From: Purpureocillium takamizusanense
Lineage: Eukaryota > Ascomycota > Sordariomycetes > Hypocreales > Ophiocordycipitaceae
Direction of reading: 5' to 3'
DNA: 64,000 nt
NCBI RefSeq assembly: GCF_022605165.1
Contig: NC_063074.1
Span: forward strand, 399,501-463,500
Made by a program: the position numbers and the translations under genes. Of the stretch, positions 50,010 through 60,520 are shown piece by piece. Numbering within the stretch: the first letter of the stretch is position 1; each line of letters begins with the position of its first letter. A model generated the notes under the pieces. The model saw nothing but the letters and a program-made list of their open reading frames with translations. It searched no databases and was not told the origin of the DNA.

Positions 50010-53000
50010 CTAGTATATGCCCTGAGTGCGATATTGGAACGTGTCGTAACTACAAGGCGTCAGTATCCGTCACACACAAGGAGGTGGTGGCCGTGACAAA
50101 GGACGTACAGCCGTGTATAGTAACTGCCAAATGACTTGGCTATCAGGTCCGTCTCCACAAACTGCTCAGCTTCATCGGCGCTCAGGTGCAGCTGGAAGCG
50201 CTGCCGCAGCGTGTTTGTTGCGTGGGAGACGCCAACCGCGAAGCACGGCATCTTGGAGTCACGGCCCATCATGGCGACGAGATCAATGATGTTGTCCGCG
50301 GACCGCCGGAGGGCTAACATTGCAATCAGCTCATGCACGCCCATCAGCACGATCAACATATGCTTACCCTGAAAAGCCTGCTTGCACATTTTCTTGTAGT
50401 CGTCGTAGTCCGGAGACCCCAGTCCACCCAGGACGTCAACATACTCGTGCGTGAGCTTGAACGGCGCGGCTTCGAACCCGACCGAGCCAGGCGAGTTGGA
50501 CAGCATGAAGCCAAAATCAATGTGAATGATGTGGCCCTCGCTGTCAATCAAGACGTTGCCGTTGTGGCGGTCCTTGAGCTGCAGAATGTACGAGATGATG
50601 CTGTACGCAGCCAGCGATCGCTTGAACGCGTCGACACCGGCACGATACGGCTTGCTGTCGGGCTGACCAAAAGCCTTGAGGAAGTGATCCTTGAGCGTGG
50701 CGATGCGCTGCCGCGGATTCTGACCCGACTCCACCGAGGCCAGCGTCAGGCTGCGCTTGAGCGAATGGAGCGAGACGCCGTTGGTAATGGTCTCGATGAG
50801 GCCAGACGACTCACCAGTCACCAGGATGCGCATCCGCTTGACCCATACGTTAACGCCCGCGTCGACCCAGATCTTGTGACAGACGTCAATGAGCTGGCAG
50901 GCAAAGGCCTCTTGCCGCAAGTCCGCGCCCGTCTTGACGATCACGCTGACAAGATCCCAGTTCTTCATCCAGCCGTACGGTGAGGACTTGCGTATGCGCT
51001 CCTTCTTGGCCTCCCACGCCTCTCCAAAGACGGCTGCGCTAGGGTCATCCCGGTCGCCGCGTCGTTGCACACCACCTGTCTTGATATCGTTCTCCATTCT
51101 CTCCCGACCCGCGCTGGCGTTGAGCGCAGCGTCGATGGGAGCATCCGCGTCGAGGTCCGGGTTGTCGGTTGGTGTTACGCCCCCCGTGTTGGTCTTGGCG
51201 ATGATCGTGTCAAACGTTGGGCCGTGCTCGTCCACCTCGAAGCTCTGCTCCTCCAGGCTCTGCATGCTGGCGATAATCTTGGCGCGGATGGCAGCCACCT
51301 CGTGCTTCGGTCGCTTGCCACTAGTGGCGTCGAGCTGTGCCAGCATCTGGGAGGCGGTCCTCATGTGCGTGGCCAATGCCGAAAAGTCTGGCTGATCGGC
51401 AGCTGCGTTGCGAGGGAGCGTCAAAGTCATCTTCCGACGGCCACCAGGGCTACTTGACCTGGATCGCGAAGCTCCAGACGTTCTAGGGGTAGCCGCATCT
51501 AACGTTGTCGACGAGGTAGTAGCTCCACTGGACAGTCGCTGGCCGCTCTGTGGCTGGTGGTGCCTTGCAGGATACTTGGTCGGGGACTCTTCTTCACCAG
51601 TAAGAAGAGCGGAACTGCCCAAGTCGCCCGACGTGGGCTCAAACACGCTGTCGATGACCGGTTCGGGCGGCGGCGTGCGTACTGCGTGTGTCAGCCTTGG
51701 TGTTTCTGATGACAGGTCGAAGAGACGGCGAGATGTCCCGTTGCCGCCTGCCAGCGTGGTGAGCAGCCGCTGGTTGTCAGGGGTGTCGGGATCGAAAGTA
51801 AAGTCGTCTCGCAGCACCTCCACCATCATGAGATACGGCACCTTTTCAGCGCTGTTGAGGACGGTTGCTTCCGCTGGATTCAACCGCACGATCCTGTGGT
51901 GGCGGCTCTTTCCAGGCGACCCGTTTACCAGGGTTGGCGGACATATCACAGGGATATCGATTTCTGCGGGCAGGTCGCGAGCGATGAGCGCCAGTTCAGC
52001 GCGCAGAGCACTCATCCGAGCAGCCTTGGGGACAATGACAAGGCGGTTCGAGATGCCTTCCAAGGCCGTGAGGAACTGGGTCTGAGATCTGAAGTAGTGT
52101 GATCTCAGCATCCTCGTCTTCTGTATTCGGGGCATGTCGTCCACACTGATGATTGCCTTATGGTGGTGCGAGTGGCGGCGGTTGAGACTACCCTCGCGTT
52201 GCCGTTGGGAAATGCCAGCCGACACGGGAGTCGTGGGTCTCGTCGTGGGCCTCGGAGACGGTAGCGGAAGGGACGCGGAGCTCAGTCGAGCATCGAGAGA
52301 CTTCAGTTCCAGAGCGGATGGCCTCTTTGAGTCCGTCGTTGGCGTCTTGGACCTCGGCGCCGGCGACGTGGAGTGGCGAGCCGAGCTGCGCGGCGCAGCC
52401 AGGTGCGTGTCGGACGCGTTTCCCTTGACGTCCGGTGCGCTGGACTTGCGGACTTCCTTGGCCCGCCTGGACCTCGACGTGGCCGCCGTCACGGTCTGGG
52501 CCCGCGTGGGCTTCGGGGCATCGTTGGCTTCCGTGGCCGTCTCGTGCCCGAGAGGCCGCGGTTTTCGGGCCTGCGCGACCGCCAGAGGACCAGCCCATTG
52601 CGGTATCATTGGCAGCGCGACACTAGCGAGGACGAAGCTGGACAGAACCGTCACCGGAAGGACATTCTCCGTGATTTTTCCGTGACGCGCAGTATCCGCC
52701 AAGCCAAACACAATATGCTGAACTTTGTTGTATACTCGGCGACAAGTCTGGAAAGCGCCAGCTTGGGGGTTCGAGGAAAGGTCGTGGAGGTAAGTCTGGA
52801 AGAGCCAGAATGTCTGTGCAAAGGTCAGTCGGTCCCTGTTGGCGCCAATGGGCGACGCGGGGCGAGATATCGCCATACCAAGAGCGCAGCCGTGACCGAC
52901 TCCTCGCAGAGGTCCAGCAGAAACTCCTCGAGGGCCATGGACTCATTGTCGACGCTGATGATGAGGTGGCATAGCTGTGGCAGGAAGAACTCAATGTCCT

Positions 53001-53251
53001 CGTAGGGGAACTGCCGCAGCTTGTTGCACAGCACATAGTGTATTCCTACATGGTCGGCGTAGCGCCTGCGCGAGTCCCAGCCCAGGGTGGCCACGTATTA
53101 GCGAGGAGGGACGGGATGCTGCGGTGGCCATGCCGGAGGGCACGGCACGCCGGGGGACAGCCGCAACTCACGAGAGGTATGACACGGAGAGGAAGGGGTT
53201 CGAATTGAAGACGTCGGAGTCGAGGAAGCGCTGCAGCAGGTCCCACGACAT
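50010..53251 (-). CDS. PIK1: Phosphatidylinositol 4-kinase Pik1 (type III beta)
   Basis: Five exons (53251-53172, 53065-52879, 52813-50368, 50313-50109, 50049-50010) give 985 residues. Pik1 makes phosphatidylinositol 4-phosphate at the Golgi (and nucleus), needed for secretion. The lipid-kinase-unique helical domain at the N-terminus is rebuilt by two joins (SVSYLS/RYADHVGIHY and SVTAALL/TFWLFQTYLHDL). The Ser/Pro-rich middle (about residues 150-480) is poorly conserved. The catalytic domain (about 690-985) shows the catalytic loop DRHNGNVL with Asp837 and the HIDFGFML metal motif with Asp855. The C-terminal join RLY/DTFQY restores the conserved end. Introns are 106, 65, 54 and 59 nt; the 54-nt one is stop-free and frame-neutral, inside the kinase C-lobe. 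The ATG at 53251 gives the conserved MSWDLLQRFL start. Confidence 0.96.
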
Positions 53252-55082
53252 TGGTGCTCGTCGCGCGTGGACTGGCGGAGGTCGGTGAGGCACGGGAGTC
53301 GTCGGGGAGGAGGTGGCGGCGGCGGCGGCGGCGGATGAGGTGCCTCATTAGCTGGGACGGGGCGGAGATGCAGGCGACGAGGAGCGCGTTTGCATGACGG
53401 CTCGGCGGCGCGGAGATCGGGGACAGGGGGTGGAGATTCACGACGCGAGGGCGGCGGGCGACATCCGGCAGCTGGAGGTGTCGAGCCGGTTTTTCGAGGG
53501 CCGTTGCGGGAGGGCGGACGAAGGCGGCGGCGGCGGCGTGCAAGGACCTTGCGGATGGGATGGGAGACAGGAAGCGGGTTCACGGACCTTGAGGTGCTTG
53601 GGGTTGGAGATGGGACGGGGGGGGTGGAGGGACTGTATGCCCTTGGCGGGCGGGTGGGCTGGATTGGCTGGTGTCGACCTGTCCTTTGGGGGTAGCGGCC
53701 CCCAGCCGGACCTTGACGGGCTCATCAACGCGCTCCAATGGATGCTGTCAAGTCGTGCTCCATCAATGGATGCTCCAGCGAGCCAGCGAGGCCGCCCAGG
53801 GGGGACCCTACCCCACTGGAGGGTCCCGTCTGGTCCGTCGCCAGCTGCAGCGTGACCACTTCCAGGGCTACAGTATTGAAGGTACCTAGAGGTAGTAGTC
53901 TTGCCGTCTTAGTAACTAGAGGCCCACGGGTATCTGATATATAATCTGTTAGACCTACCCCCGAGGGGACGACCTTCCTTAGCAAGTGAAAGGCCTGCAC
54001 GAGGATGTTCTGTCTCGCCATTCCGAGGTGCTTAATTCTAGGTAGGTAGGCAGGTTTCAAGTTGAGGCTCCATCTCTGGCGGCGGGTAGATCAAGGTACC
54101 TACCCAACCTGCCAACGGCGGACCCGTGGGACGGACCCGACCTCTGCAGCTGCGCGCTCCGCAGAACGGAGCTGGGCCCCGCCTGACTTCTCTTGCATAT
54201 GGACCAGCTTGGACAACAAGCCAGCCGCCGTCTTCAGTGTTAATTCCGTGTCTGTGCTGTGTTAATGCTAACTTAGTATGCTGTTTCCGGGCCGCTCGCC
54301 ACTGCTACCTGCTAATCACTAATAATGTAATGCCAATTCGCCCAAGCATGATTTCTGCGTAATGACATTACTACCAGGCGAGGGTATTCCACCAAAGGTT
54401 GCTGGCAAGCAAAAAGCCAACGACCCCTATTTGATTGTCATGTCTTTTGCTGATGTATGTATATGCAAACCTGGGCCGAATCCTACAATTGAACCCAGAA
54501 AGATCGGCCCTTGCAGATCTGCCGGTAGGGAGTGATCATCCTTACTCGGGGCCTGTAGCCCAAATATCAACAGAGGATAAGCAATCCACGACAGGGGGCG
54601 GTGTCATGCTCTGGGGTACATCTCCATCAACATCTCCATCTTAGCTCCTTGCGTGAGCAGGGTAGTGACAGGAAGCGACTCGAGCGGCGCTCGGATATTC
54701 GTCGAAACTATTCGTCGAACGCATTCGTCGACTACGCTGCCGGCGTTGGGACAGCGTACGGTTGGTCTTAATGCCGTCTCGCCAGAGGCCCCTGTTGCCA
54801 TTGAGGCAGCTTTCACATGCGTCCATCTAGCAGTCGACATGATAGACACGGATCAGGTCGAGATCTTCAATCGATTCCTAAATCCTCGTCGTCTCAGTTG
54901 GAACAGTGTCCGTCTCGTGGGTGATAAGCATCCCACTTCTAAATCCCAGCCAGGCGCTCGTGCCTCGAGCGCCGTGCCTTCTCCTTGCTCCTCAACGCCA
55001 GTAATGTATGTAAACCTTCCTTTTCCCTTGCAACGCCAATCAGTCTTGTCGTGTCCTTCGTTATACGCGCCACAGCCGCTCC
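53252..55082. other. Intergenic between PIK1 start and NC2-alpha stop
   Basis: No gene with known motifs. The PIK1-proximal 450 bases are purine/G-rich on the plus strand (C/T-rich as read from PIK1). Around 53870-54110 are degenerate GGTACCTA words. From about 54240 the composition becomes more AT-rich. A three-copy ATTCGTCGA repeat lies at 54697-54731, and a minus-strand frame of about 79 codons with ATG overlaps it (see findings). Confidence 0.55.
54697..54731. repeat. Three ATTCGTCGA direct repeats at exact 13-bp spacing
   Basis: Copies at 54697-54705, 54710-54718 and 54723-54731; the start-to-start distance is 13 bp both times. Confidence 0.85.
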
Positions 55083-56093
55083 TCAAGCCTTCCTCTTGCG
55101 GCCGGCGCCGGAGCGACTCCGCCTCTTTGGCTCCGAAAAATCCTCGTCGCTCTCACTCTCGGCCTCGGCTTTGGCCCTGGACTTGGAGCCCTCTTTCTCG
55201 TTCTCGACGCGGCTGACGATGTCGCGGAGGAAGTCCCACTGGTCGTCGGTCTCGACTACCTGCTTCAGCATGGGAGCCGTGACCCGCTTGGACCCCTTTT
55301 CCTTAGCGACGTCGGCGCTCTTGGACACTAGCTGGATCATGAAGAGCTCGAGGGCCTTGCCCACGGCAATAGGCGTCTGTTGGGCGACCTTGCCTACCTC
55401 TTCGTCGGCTTGCATGATCCTCTTTATCCTGGCCGTGGGAAACTTTGTCCGCACGGGTGACGGCTCAATGGCCGGCGGCGGTGGCGCCGCGGCGGCTCGA
55501 CGCGGAGGCATGTCGGACTCGAGCTTGAGGGACGGCGCCTGCTGCGGCAGCGACCCAGAGCCTTGAGAATAGAGCACTTGCTGCGGGGAGTGTTGCAGCC
55601 CAAGCCCCGCGACGGACTGATCTAGAGTTTGGCCCGCGAAGTTGTGGCTGCTCGTCTGCCCGTAGGGCCCCGGATATTGCTGCTGAAAATTGGGCCCTTG
55701 CAGTGCGTATGGCGGCGAGGCAGGCTGCTGCGAGACGGGAGGCAAGTAGGATGGCTGAAGATGGTGCGGCGGCTGCGGCGGTGAGTACGACGACGCGAAC
55801 TCGGACTTGATTCCCGGATGGTGCTGCTGCTGCTGCAGTTGTTGCTGTTCTTGATGATGATGCTGCTGCTGCTGCTGATGCGGGCTCGGCACGGCGGCGG
55901 CGTGGGGTGGCGGCGCGTAATGAGAGGAGGAGGAAGGGTCGGGCCCGTAGTCGTAGGCGGGCAAGTGCAATTTATGGTCGTCGCGAGGCGGCGGATGGAG
56001 TTGCGACGCAGGTTGGGTGGGGCCGCCCGAGTAAAAAGACGACAAGTCTGGCGACTTTGGCGCGTATTCGAAGGAATTATCATCTCCCGACAT
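55083..56093 (-). CDS. BUR6: NC2-alpha (Bur6/DRAP1) histone-fold transcription regulator
   Basis: A single exon of 336 residues. NC2-alpha pairs with NC2-beta (Dr1/Ydr1), binds TBP on DNA and represses or tunes core transcription. The histone fold (about residues 213-295) opens with the hallmark [19 protein letters not shown], then [20 protein letters not shown] and [11 protein letters not shown], and ends with WDFLRDIV. A basic, acidic-patch tail follows ([15 protein letters not shown]) with a likely nuclear signal RKRKA at the very end. The 200-residue N-terminal extension is Pro/Gln/His/Ser-rich, including [17 protein letters not shown] tracts coded by CAG/CAT repeats; it is absent from the short yeast protein but common in filamentous fungi. 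DPB/CHRAC-type subunits share the fold, but the [18 protein letters not shown] opening fits NC2-alpha best. Confidence 0.9.
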   Translation of the reverse strand: MSGDDNSFEYAPKSPDLSSFYSGGPTQPASQLHPPPRDDHKLHLPAYDYGPDPSSSSHYAPPPHAAAVPSPHQQQQQHHHQEQQQLQQQQHHPGIKSEFASSYSPPQPPHHLQPSYLPPVSQQPASPPYALQGPNFQQQYPGPYGQTSSHNFAGQTLDQSVAGLGLQHSPQQVLYSQGSGSLPQQAPSLKLESDMPPRRAAAAPPPPAIEPSPVRTKFPTARIKRIMQADEEVGKVAQQTPIAVGKALELFMIQLVSKSADVAKEKGSKRVTAPMLKQVVETDDQWDFLRDIVSRVENEKEGSKSRAKAEAESESDEDFSEPKRRSRSGAGRKRKA

Positions 56094-56529
56094 TTTGTAA
56101 GTGGTGCCCAGGAAGGCGGGGCGGCGGCGCCACCACCTCGTTGGCGGGAACTGGGCACGGTGTTACCTACTTTTGGGTTTTTTTCCCTTTGTCGCGTCTG
56201 TGTGGATGGAGGGGCTTTGGGGGAGGGGGGGCCAGGGGATTGAGAGGAGGGGACGGAGCTTCAATTTGGCTGTGCTGGGTTGGGGTCGCACAAGGAGCTT
56301 CCGCGCGTGTTGGTTGACGAGTCTTGTTATTATTGAGCTGGCTTCGCAGCTGGAGCTGATCAGTCGATGGAAGGGGGGGCAATGCGCAACTGAGCGGCCA
56401 GAAAGGTCCCAATCTACTAGGTAGGTACCTTAGTAGGCTGTAGAGGGACGGCGGCGGGTGGCGCTGCGCAGCAGGCTGCACGCCGTCGGCGACAAGCTGA
56501 GTCTCGTCTGGCTTGCTCTGATCCGTCCT

Positions 56530-56530
<1 letters not shown>

Positions 56531-56582
<52 letters not shown>
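56531..56582. repeat. Compound CTG/TTG trinucleotide repeat
   Basis: Two similar blocks of GCT/CTG units, each followed by TTGTTG, then three more CTG units: about 52 bp of non-coding trinucleotide repeat upstream of NC2-alpha. Confidence 0.85.
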
Positions 56583-56583
<1 letters not shown>

Positions 56584-57988
56584 GGGCGGGGGGGTGGTGA
56601 CGCCGGTGACGCGACGGCGCAGAGAGGCGGGGCCAGCTAGCAAACACCCGAACCGACAGTGCTGCGACAGCCCGCCCCAACCCAACCCTGGTTGCGACTG
56701 TGCCCGCTGCCGTGACGCTGCAGTAGGTGACGCTGCTCCACCAGGCCTGGCACGGGGAGGCACTGCGTGTAAGTGGCTTCTTCTTGGTGTGGTGTTACTT
56801 GTTAGGTAGCCCAGCTACAGCAAGCCTGGCGACAGTGAGATGCCCGTTTCCTCAAGCCGTTGAGACTTCCAGACTGGTGGCGACGGGCCGGGACCAGGGA
56901 CAGTGCTTGGGGGTGGCCGGGCCTGCTAACAGCGGGGTGGCTGGCTGGCTCCTCCTGATGCTCAGCTCTCACGATTGAGCTTTCGTGTCGGTTACGCCGA
57001 GCAGGGCGTCCGATCCTGGTCTTTGCAGTGAACAATCTGGCGATGAACCCGGTGCGATGTCGTGCGATGCGATGCGACGTAATGACAAGGCCGGGCGAGC
57101 CGATGCGAGGCGAGGCGACGGACGCGATGATAGGCCCCCCTCAGGCGTTGAGGAGGCCGACACGGAGGTGGTGCAGGGCAGGTGGATGGACACGCAAGGA
57201 ATGGGATGGGGCCGACCGGGGGGCGTGTGTCCAGAGGCCTTGCAAGATGCAGGTGCCGAAGGGATGGAGCCCGCCCGTGCAAGCAATATTCCGGGTGGCC
57301 GGAGGTGGTGATGGAGGTACGAGACGGCGGCGGATTGGACGTCAGCCGTTCATACCTTGGACGACGACGGCGGCGGGCAAGGCCAGTCAGTCAAGCAGCA
57401 TATGTGGTGATGATGTCAGGCGGAACGGAACGGACGACAGGCAGGGCACGGGTGAGGCGTGCTGGACGGGATGGAGCTGGGAGGCCCAGCAGGTCCATGG
57501 GCGGTTTAGGTGGGCAGTAGGGACGTCGGTCGGTCTGGTGCACCGCAGATGCAGATGATGGGATGCGCCCTCTAGCAGCTTGGCCAGCTCAGGAGCGGCG
57601 GGCGTGTTGGGCCAGAGGGAATGCCGGCCGTTTATATGCGCATCGCGGGGGGCTTGCAGCGAGCGGCGCTCCGGAACGGGGTGCTCGACGACCGGCTGGG
57701 ATGGAGGGCTCCATCCAGCTCCTCGGTGCCCGCTCACAGCAAACCCCCCCCCCCCCGTACGGCTTTCGCTGGCTGGCTGGGCGGGCTGGGGGGGGGCGGG
57801 CGAGCGCCTCGTTTTTCGGGGTTCCAGAGGCAGTGGAGGGAGGGAGGGTGGTGGGGAGGGGGTGCTCGACTGCCGAATCTGGTAAGCGCCTCGTGCATCT
57901 TCACTTCTCTGCGCCGGCGCTTCTGCCAGACCGTCTCAATCTTGACTTCCATCGCGTCTCCACCGTCCGCCATCCATGACGCCGCCTC

Positions 57989-58018
57989 GTGCGTGCGTGC
58001 GTGCGTGCGTGCGTGCGT
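57989..58018. repeat. GTGC tetranucleotide repeat, about seven units
   Basis: Perfect alternating purine-pyrimidine GTGC/GCGT repeat, a sequence type that favours Z-DNA; it is non-coding. Confidence 0.85.
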
Positions 58019-58973
58019 CCTGTGTTTTTGTCCCGCCCCTGGGGAACCCTACGAGTTCCGCGCCGCGTCGTCTCGTGCGCCGCCTCCGAATCAATAAGGC
58101 GACGATGCATACATACATGCATACTACGTACATGCATGCACTCGCTCCCACGCACGCACAACGGCCCGGCGCGCTCTCTTTGCAGGGGCCAGGCGGCGCC
58201 CAGTGCCGCTGCTGCACTCTGCACGCATGCTGCTGCGGCTGCTCGTCCCGTTCTTCTCGCCGACCGAGGTGGCAGGCGCCCCCATGTTTCATCCAGCCAG
58301 CTTGCAGCCACCAGGGCGAACATTGTCAGGCTGCCGGTGGTGGCCTGCCTGTGTGACGTCGACGGGCCATGCGCCTGTGTCCCGGAGTTGGGTGCCTGCA
58401 TGGCGGCGACTGGAGCAGTACGCACGCATAGGTTTGTACCAAGCATGCCACATAATAAGGTAGTGCTGAGGTGGCTCCATGGCGGTCGATCGACCCAACG
58501 CAAGGTAGTACTAACATTGGGCATGGCAACAAAGAGGGTACACCTAATGGTATGCGATAGCAGGGTCAGCCGCCACCAATGTCGTCCCCGACTCACCTGC
58601 GACACCGACCACCACCGACCTGCTTCATCTTTGCTCCTCGGTCCCGAGTCCCACGAGCGCCGTCCGTATCACGGTGGCGCCCCGGTGCCGGTGCCGGTGC
58701 CGGGGCCAGTGCCGCGCGTCGTGGACACATGCGCCGTGCTGGAAGCGTTTCCCACCTTTCACCGCCGTGCGCTTGCCTGCCACATTGTGAGTTGCCCACC
58801 TCACATGTCTCTCCGACCGGCGCTCGCGCCGCCTCGCTTCCCCCTTCCCAAATCCGCCTCGCATCGGGCGCTTCACGACCTTTGATGACACAAACGCGAG
58901 CTTGCAATCACTGAGCTGGCCAGGCGGCAACGGAACCGAGCTCCTGGGCTCTGGGTCCAGACCTGCATCTACC

Positions 58974-60520
58974 TTATCTGGCCTGTCTATGACTGTCTAC
59001 TTGATCTAATCTGAGAGTCGTCACTACACCATTTTTTGTGTTGTTTGCCTGCGGCTGTCGCACTCGTTTGCTAATTTGCGATACGATAGACCGCAGTCCT
59101 TCGAGTCGCCTGTCCGCCGTGCTCGACAGGAAGAGCGACACCACCGGCCAGGCGTGGATCCCGCCATCAAACCGCACGCCGTCCACCTCAAGGCCCAGCG
59201 TTGCTTGCAGCTCCAAGAAATCTTCAGCATCCGGCGCAAAGACCTCCTCGCTTCCGTAGACAACAAAGTACCCTCGTTGTGGGCTCGCCCGGCGCCACAG
59301 CTCTTCATCGCTGCACGACCCAGGAGACGCCGGTGCCTCGTTGAGCAATGCGCCGCCAGCGTATTCGCGTGCGTATTTCCAGAGAGTGCGCCTGTCTAGA
59401 AAGTCCACCTTTGACGGATAGTGGCGGTTCGACGTGAGCGTAACCCACGGCGATATCAGCACGGCGGCCAGGGGTGTAGGGAGTGATGAGGACGATGGCT
59501 CCGACAAACCGCCGTCGATGCCGAGCTTCGGCCCCTCGCGCCGCCCATCACTTGCGCGGCCTCCCAACACTTGCAGCAGGCTGAGAACGAGCGTGCCACC
59601 AGCCGAGTCCCCGGCAACACAGACCTTTGATGGATCCTTGACCACGCTCAATGCATGACTGTAGCCCTCCAGCGTTTGCTGCACCTGCGTTGGATAGATG
59701 TCGTCTGGCACCAGCGTGTAGTCAAGTGCGAAGATGGCGGGGTTCTTGTACCCGTCGTCTACAAGCATATGGTGCCAGGCCATAAGAAATTCAAGATAAA
59801 AGTAGCAAGAGCCGAGAGCAAAGCCACCTCCTGCATACGAATCAGCAACATGACCACGGCGCCTGAGGCACGGGGGCTAAGTCCTCACCGTGGACGTAAT
59901 AGACAACAAAGTCGGGTGCCTTTTGGGGGTCGTGCATTATCCATACACCTTTGGTGGCCTTATCGCCCTGCTCGAGTCGTTAGAAGGCGTGCCTCTCTCG
60001 TGGTTCATTGCAGCCGGGGCAAGTCTGCCTGCCTTTCCAAGGGACTGTTCCCGCCAGAACACAGGCCATTTCAGGTGCCCGTGCCTCAGCGCGCGCCAAC
60101 GCAAAAACGGCAAGGCGACATTCCTGGAGAAGAAGACCTTGCCAATGTTGGCGGGCAAGTTCTTGAACGCGTACCGCACGCAGCGGATGACGACATCTTC
60201 AAACACCGTAGAGCGCTGAACGAACGACGGGCTGTCGGCTGGAGACGCCCAGTACCGGTCCCTGACGAAGTGATACGGAAGCTCGACAACTGTATTCGCG
60301 GGAAAGCCTCGACGTAAGCAATCGTCCACCGGGATGTGCATCCGCGATGAGTCAACGGCTGCCGCGTGCCCCAGGCGTATACGAAGTACGTACGGAGAAA
60401 GGGAAGCATGGGCAGCACCGCAAAGGCGGTGCGGAAGAAGCCGACATGCCATAACAACTGCGGCGTCAAGAAGATGCAGAAGACGAGACAGTCTATGAGA
60501 GAGACGGGCCCGATGATCAT
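58974..60520 (-). CDS. Alpha/beta hydrolase, HSL-type esterase/lipase, membrane-anchored
   Basis: Four exons (60520-60394, 60289-60033, 59967-59889, 59830-58974) give 439 residues. The fold-3 hydrolase has a complete catalytic set: oxyanion-hole HGGGF at residues 154-158 (split by intron 3), nucleophile in GDSAGG (Ser230), an Asp in the VYGSEEVFAPD segment and His in GGIHAWP near the end. An N-terminal hydrophobic span (DCLVFCIFLTPQLLW) suggests a membrane anchor or signal anchor. Introns 1 (104 nt) and 3 (58 nt) are GT-AG. The join that keeps frame at intron 2 (59968-60032, 65 nt) uses a GC donor (AAAG/GCAGGC) with a good TTCTAACG branch site and CAG acceptor. The family includes fungal esterases acting on short acyl esters, but the substrate here is unknown. 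Confidence 0.84.

Larger units (their letters stand above)
56094..58973. other. Gene-free 2.9-kb region rich in simple repeats
   Basis: No gene supported. It includes the NC2-alpha promoter side, an exact TAGGTACCTTA at 56422-56432, the CTG/TTG compound repeat at 56531-56582, TGCGA-type repeats near 57055-57080, C/G homopolymer runs near 57747-57800, and GTGC repeats at 57989-58018. CATACATGCATAC words near 58107-58140 and GGTGCC repeats near 58685-58705 follow. Open frames of about 235-300 codons on both strands near 57.9-58.9 kb are explained by this base bias and lack motifs. Confidence 0.6.

Noticed and set aside
57901..58885. Long frames on both strands (about 235-300 codons)
   Set aside because: Built on GTGC, GGTGCC and CATG repeats, Cys/Arg/Pro-rich, and without a family-like stretch.
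59784..59834. Apparent frameshift at the HGGGF motif of the esterase
   Set aside because: On recounting bases the exon starting at 59830 is fully in frame (HGGGFALGS), so the gene is intact there.
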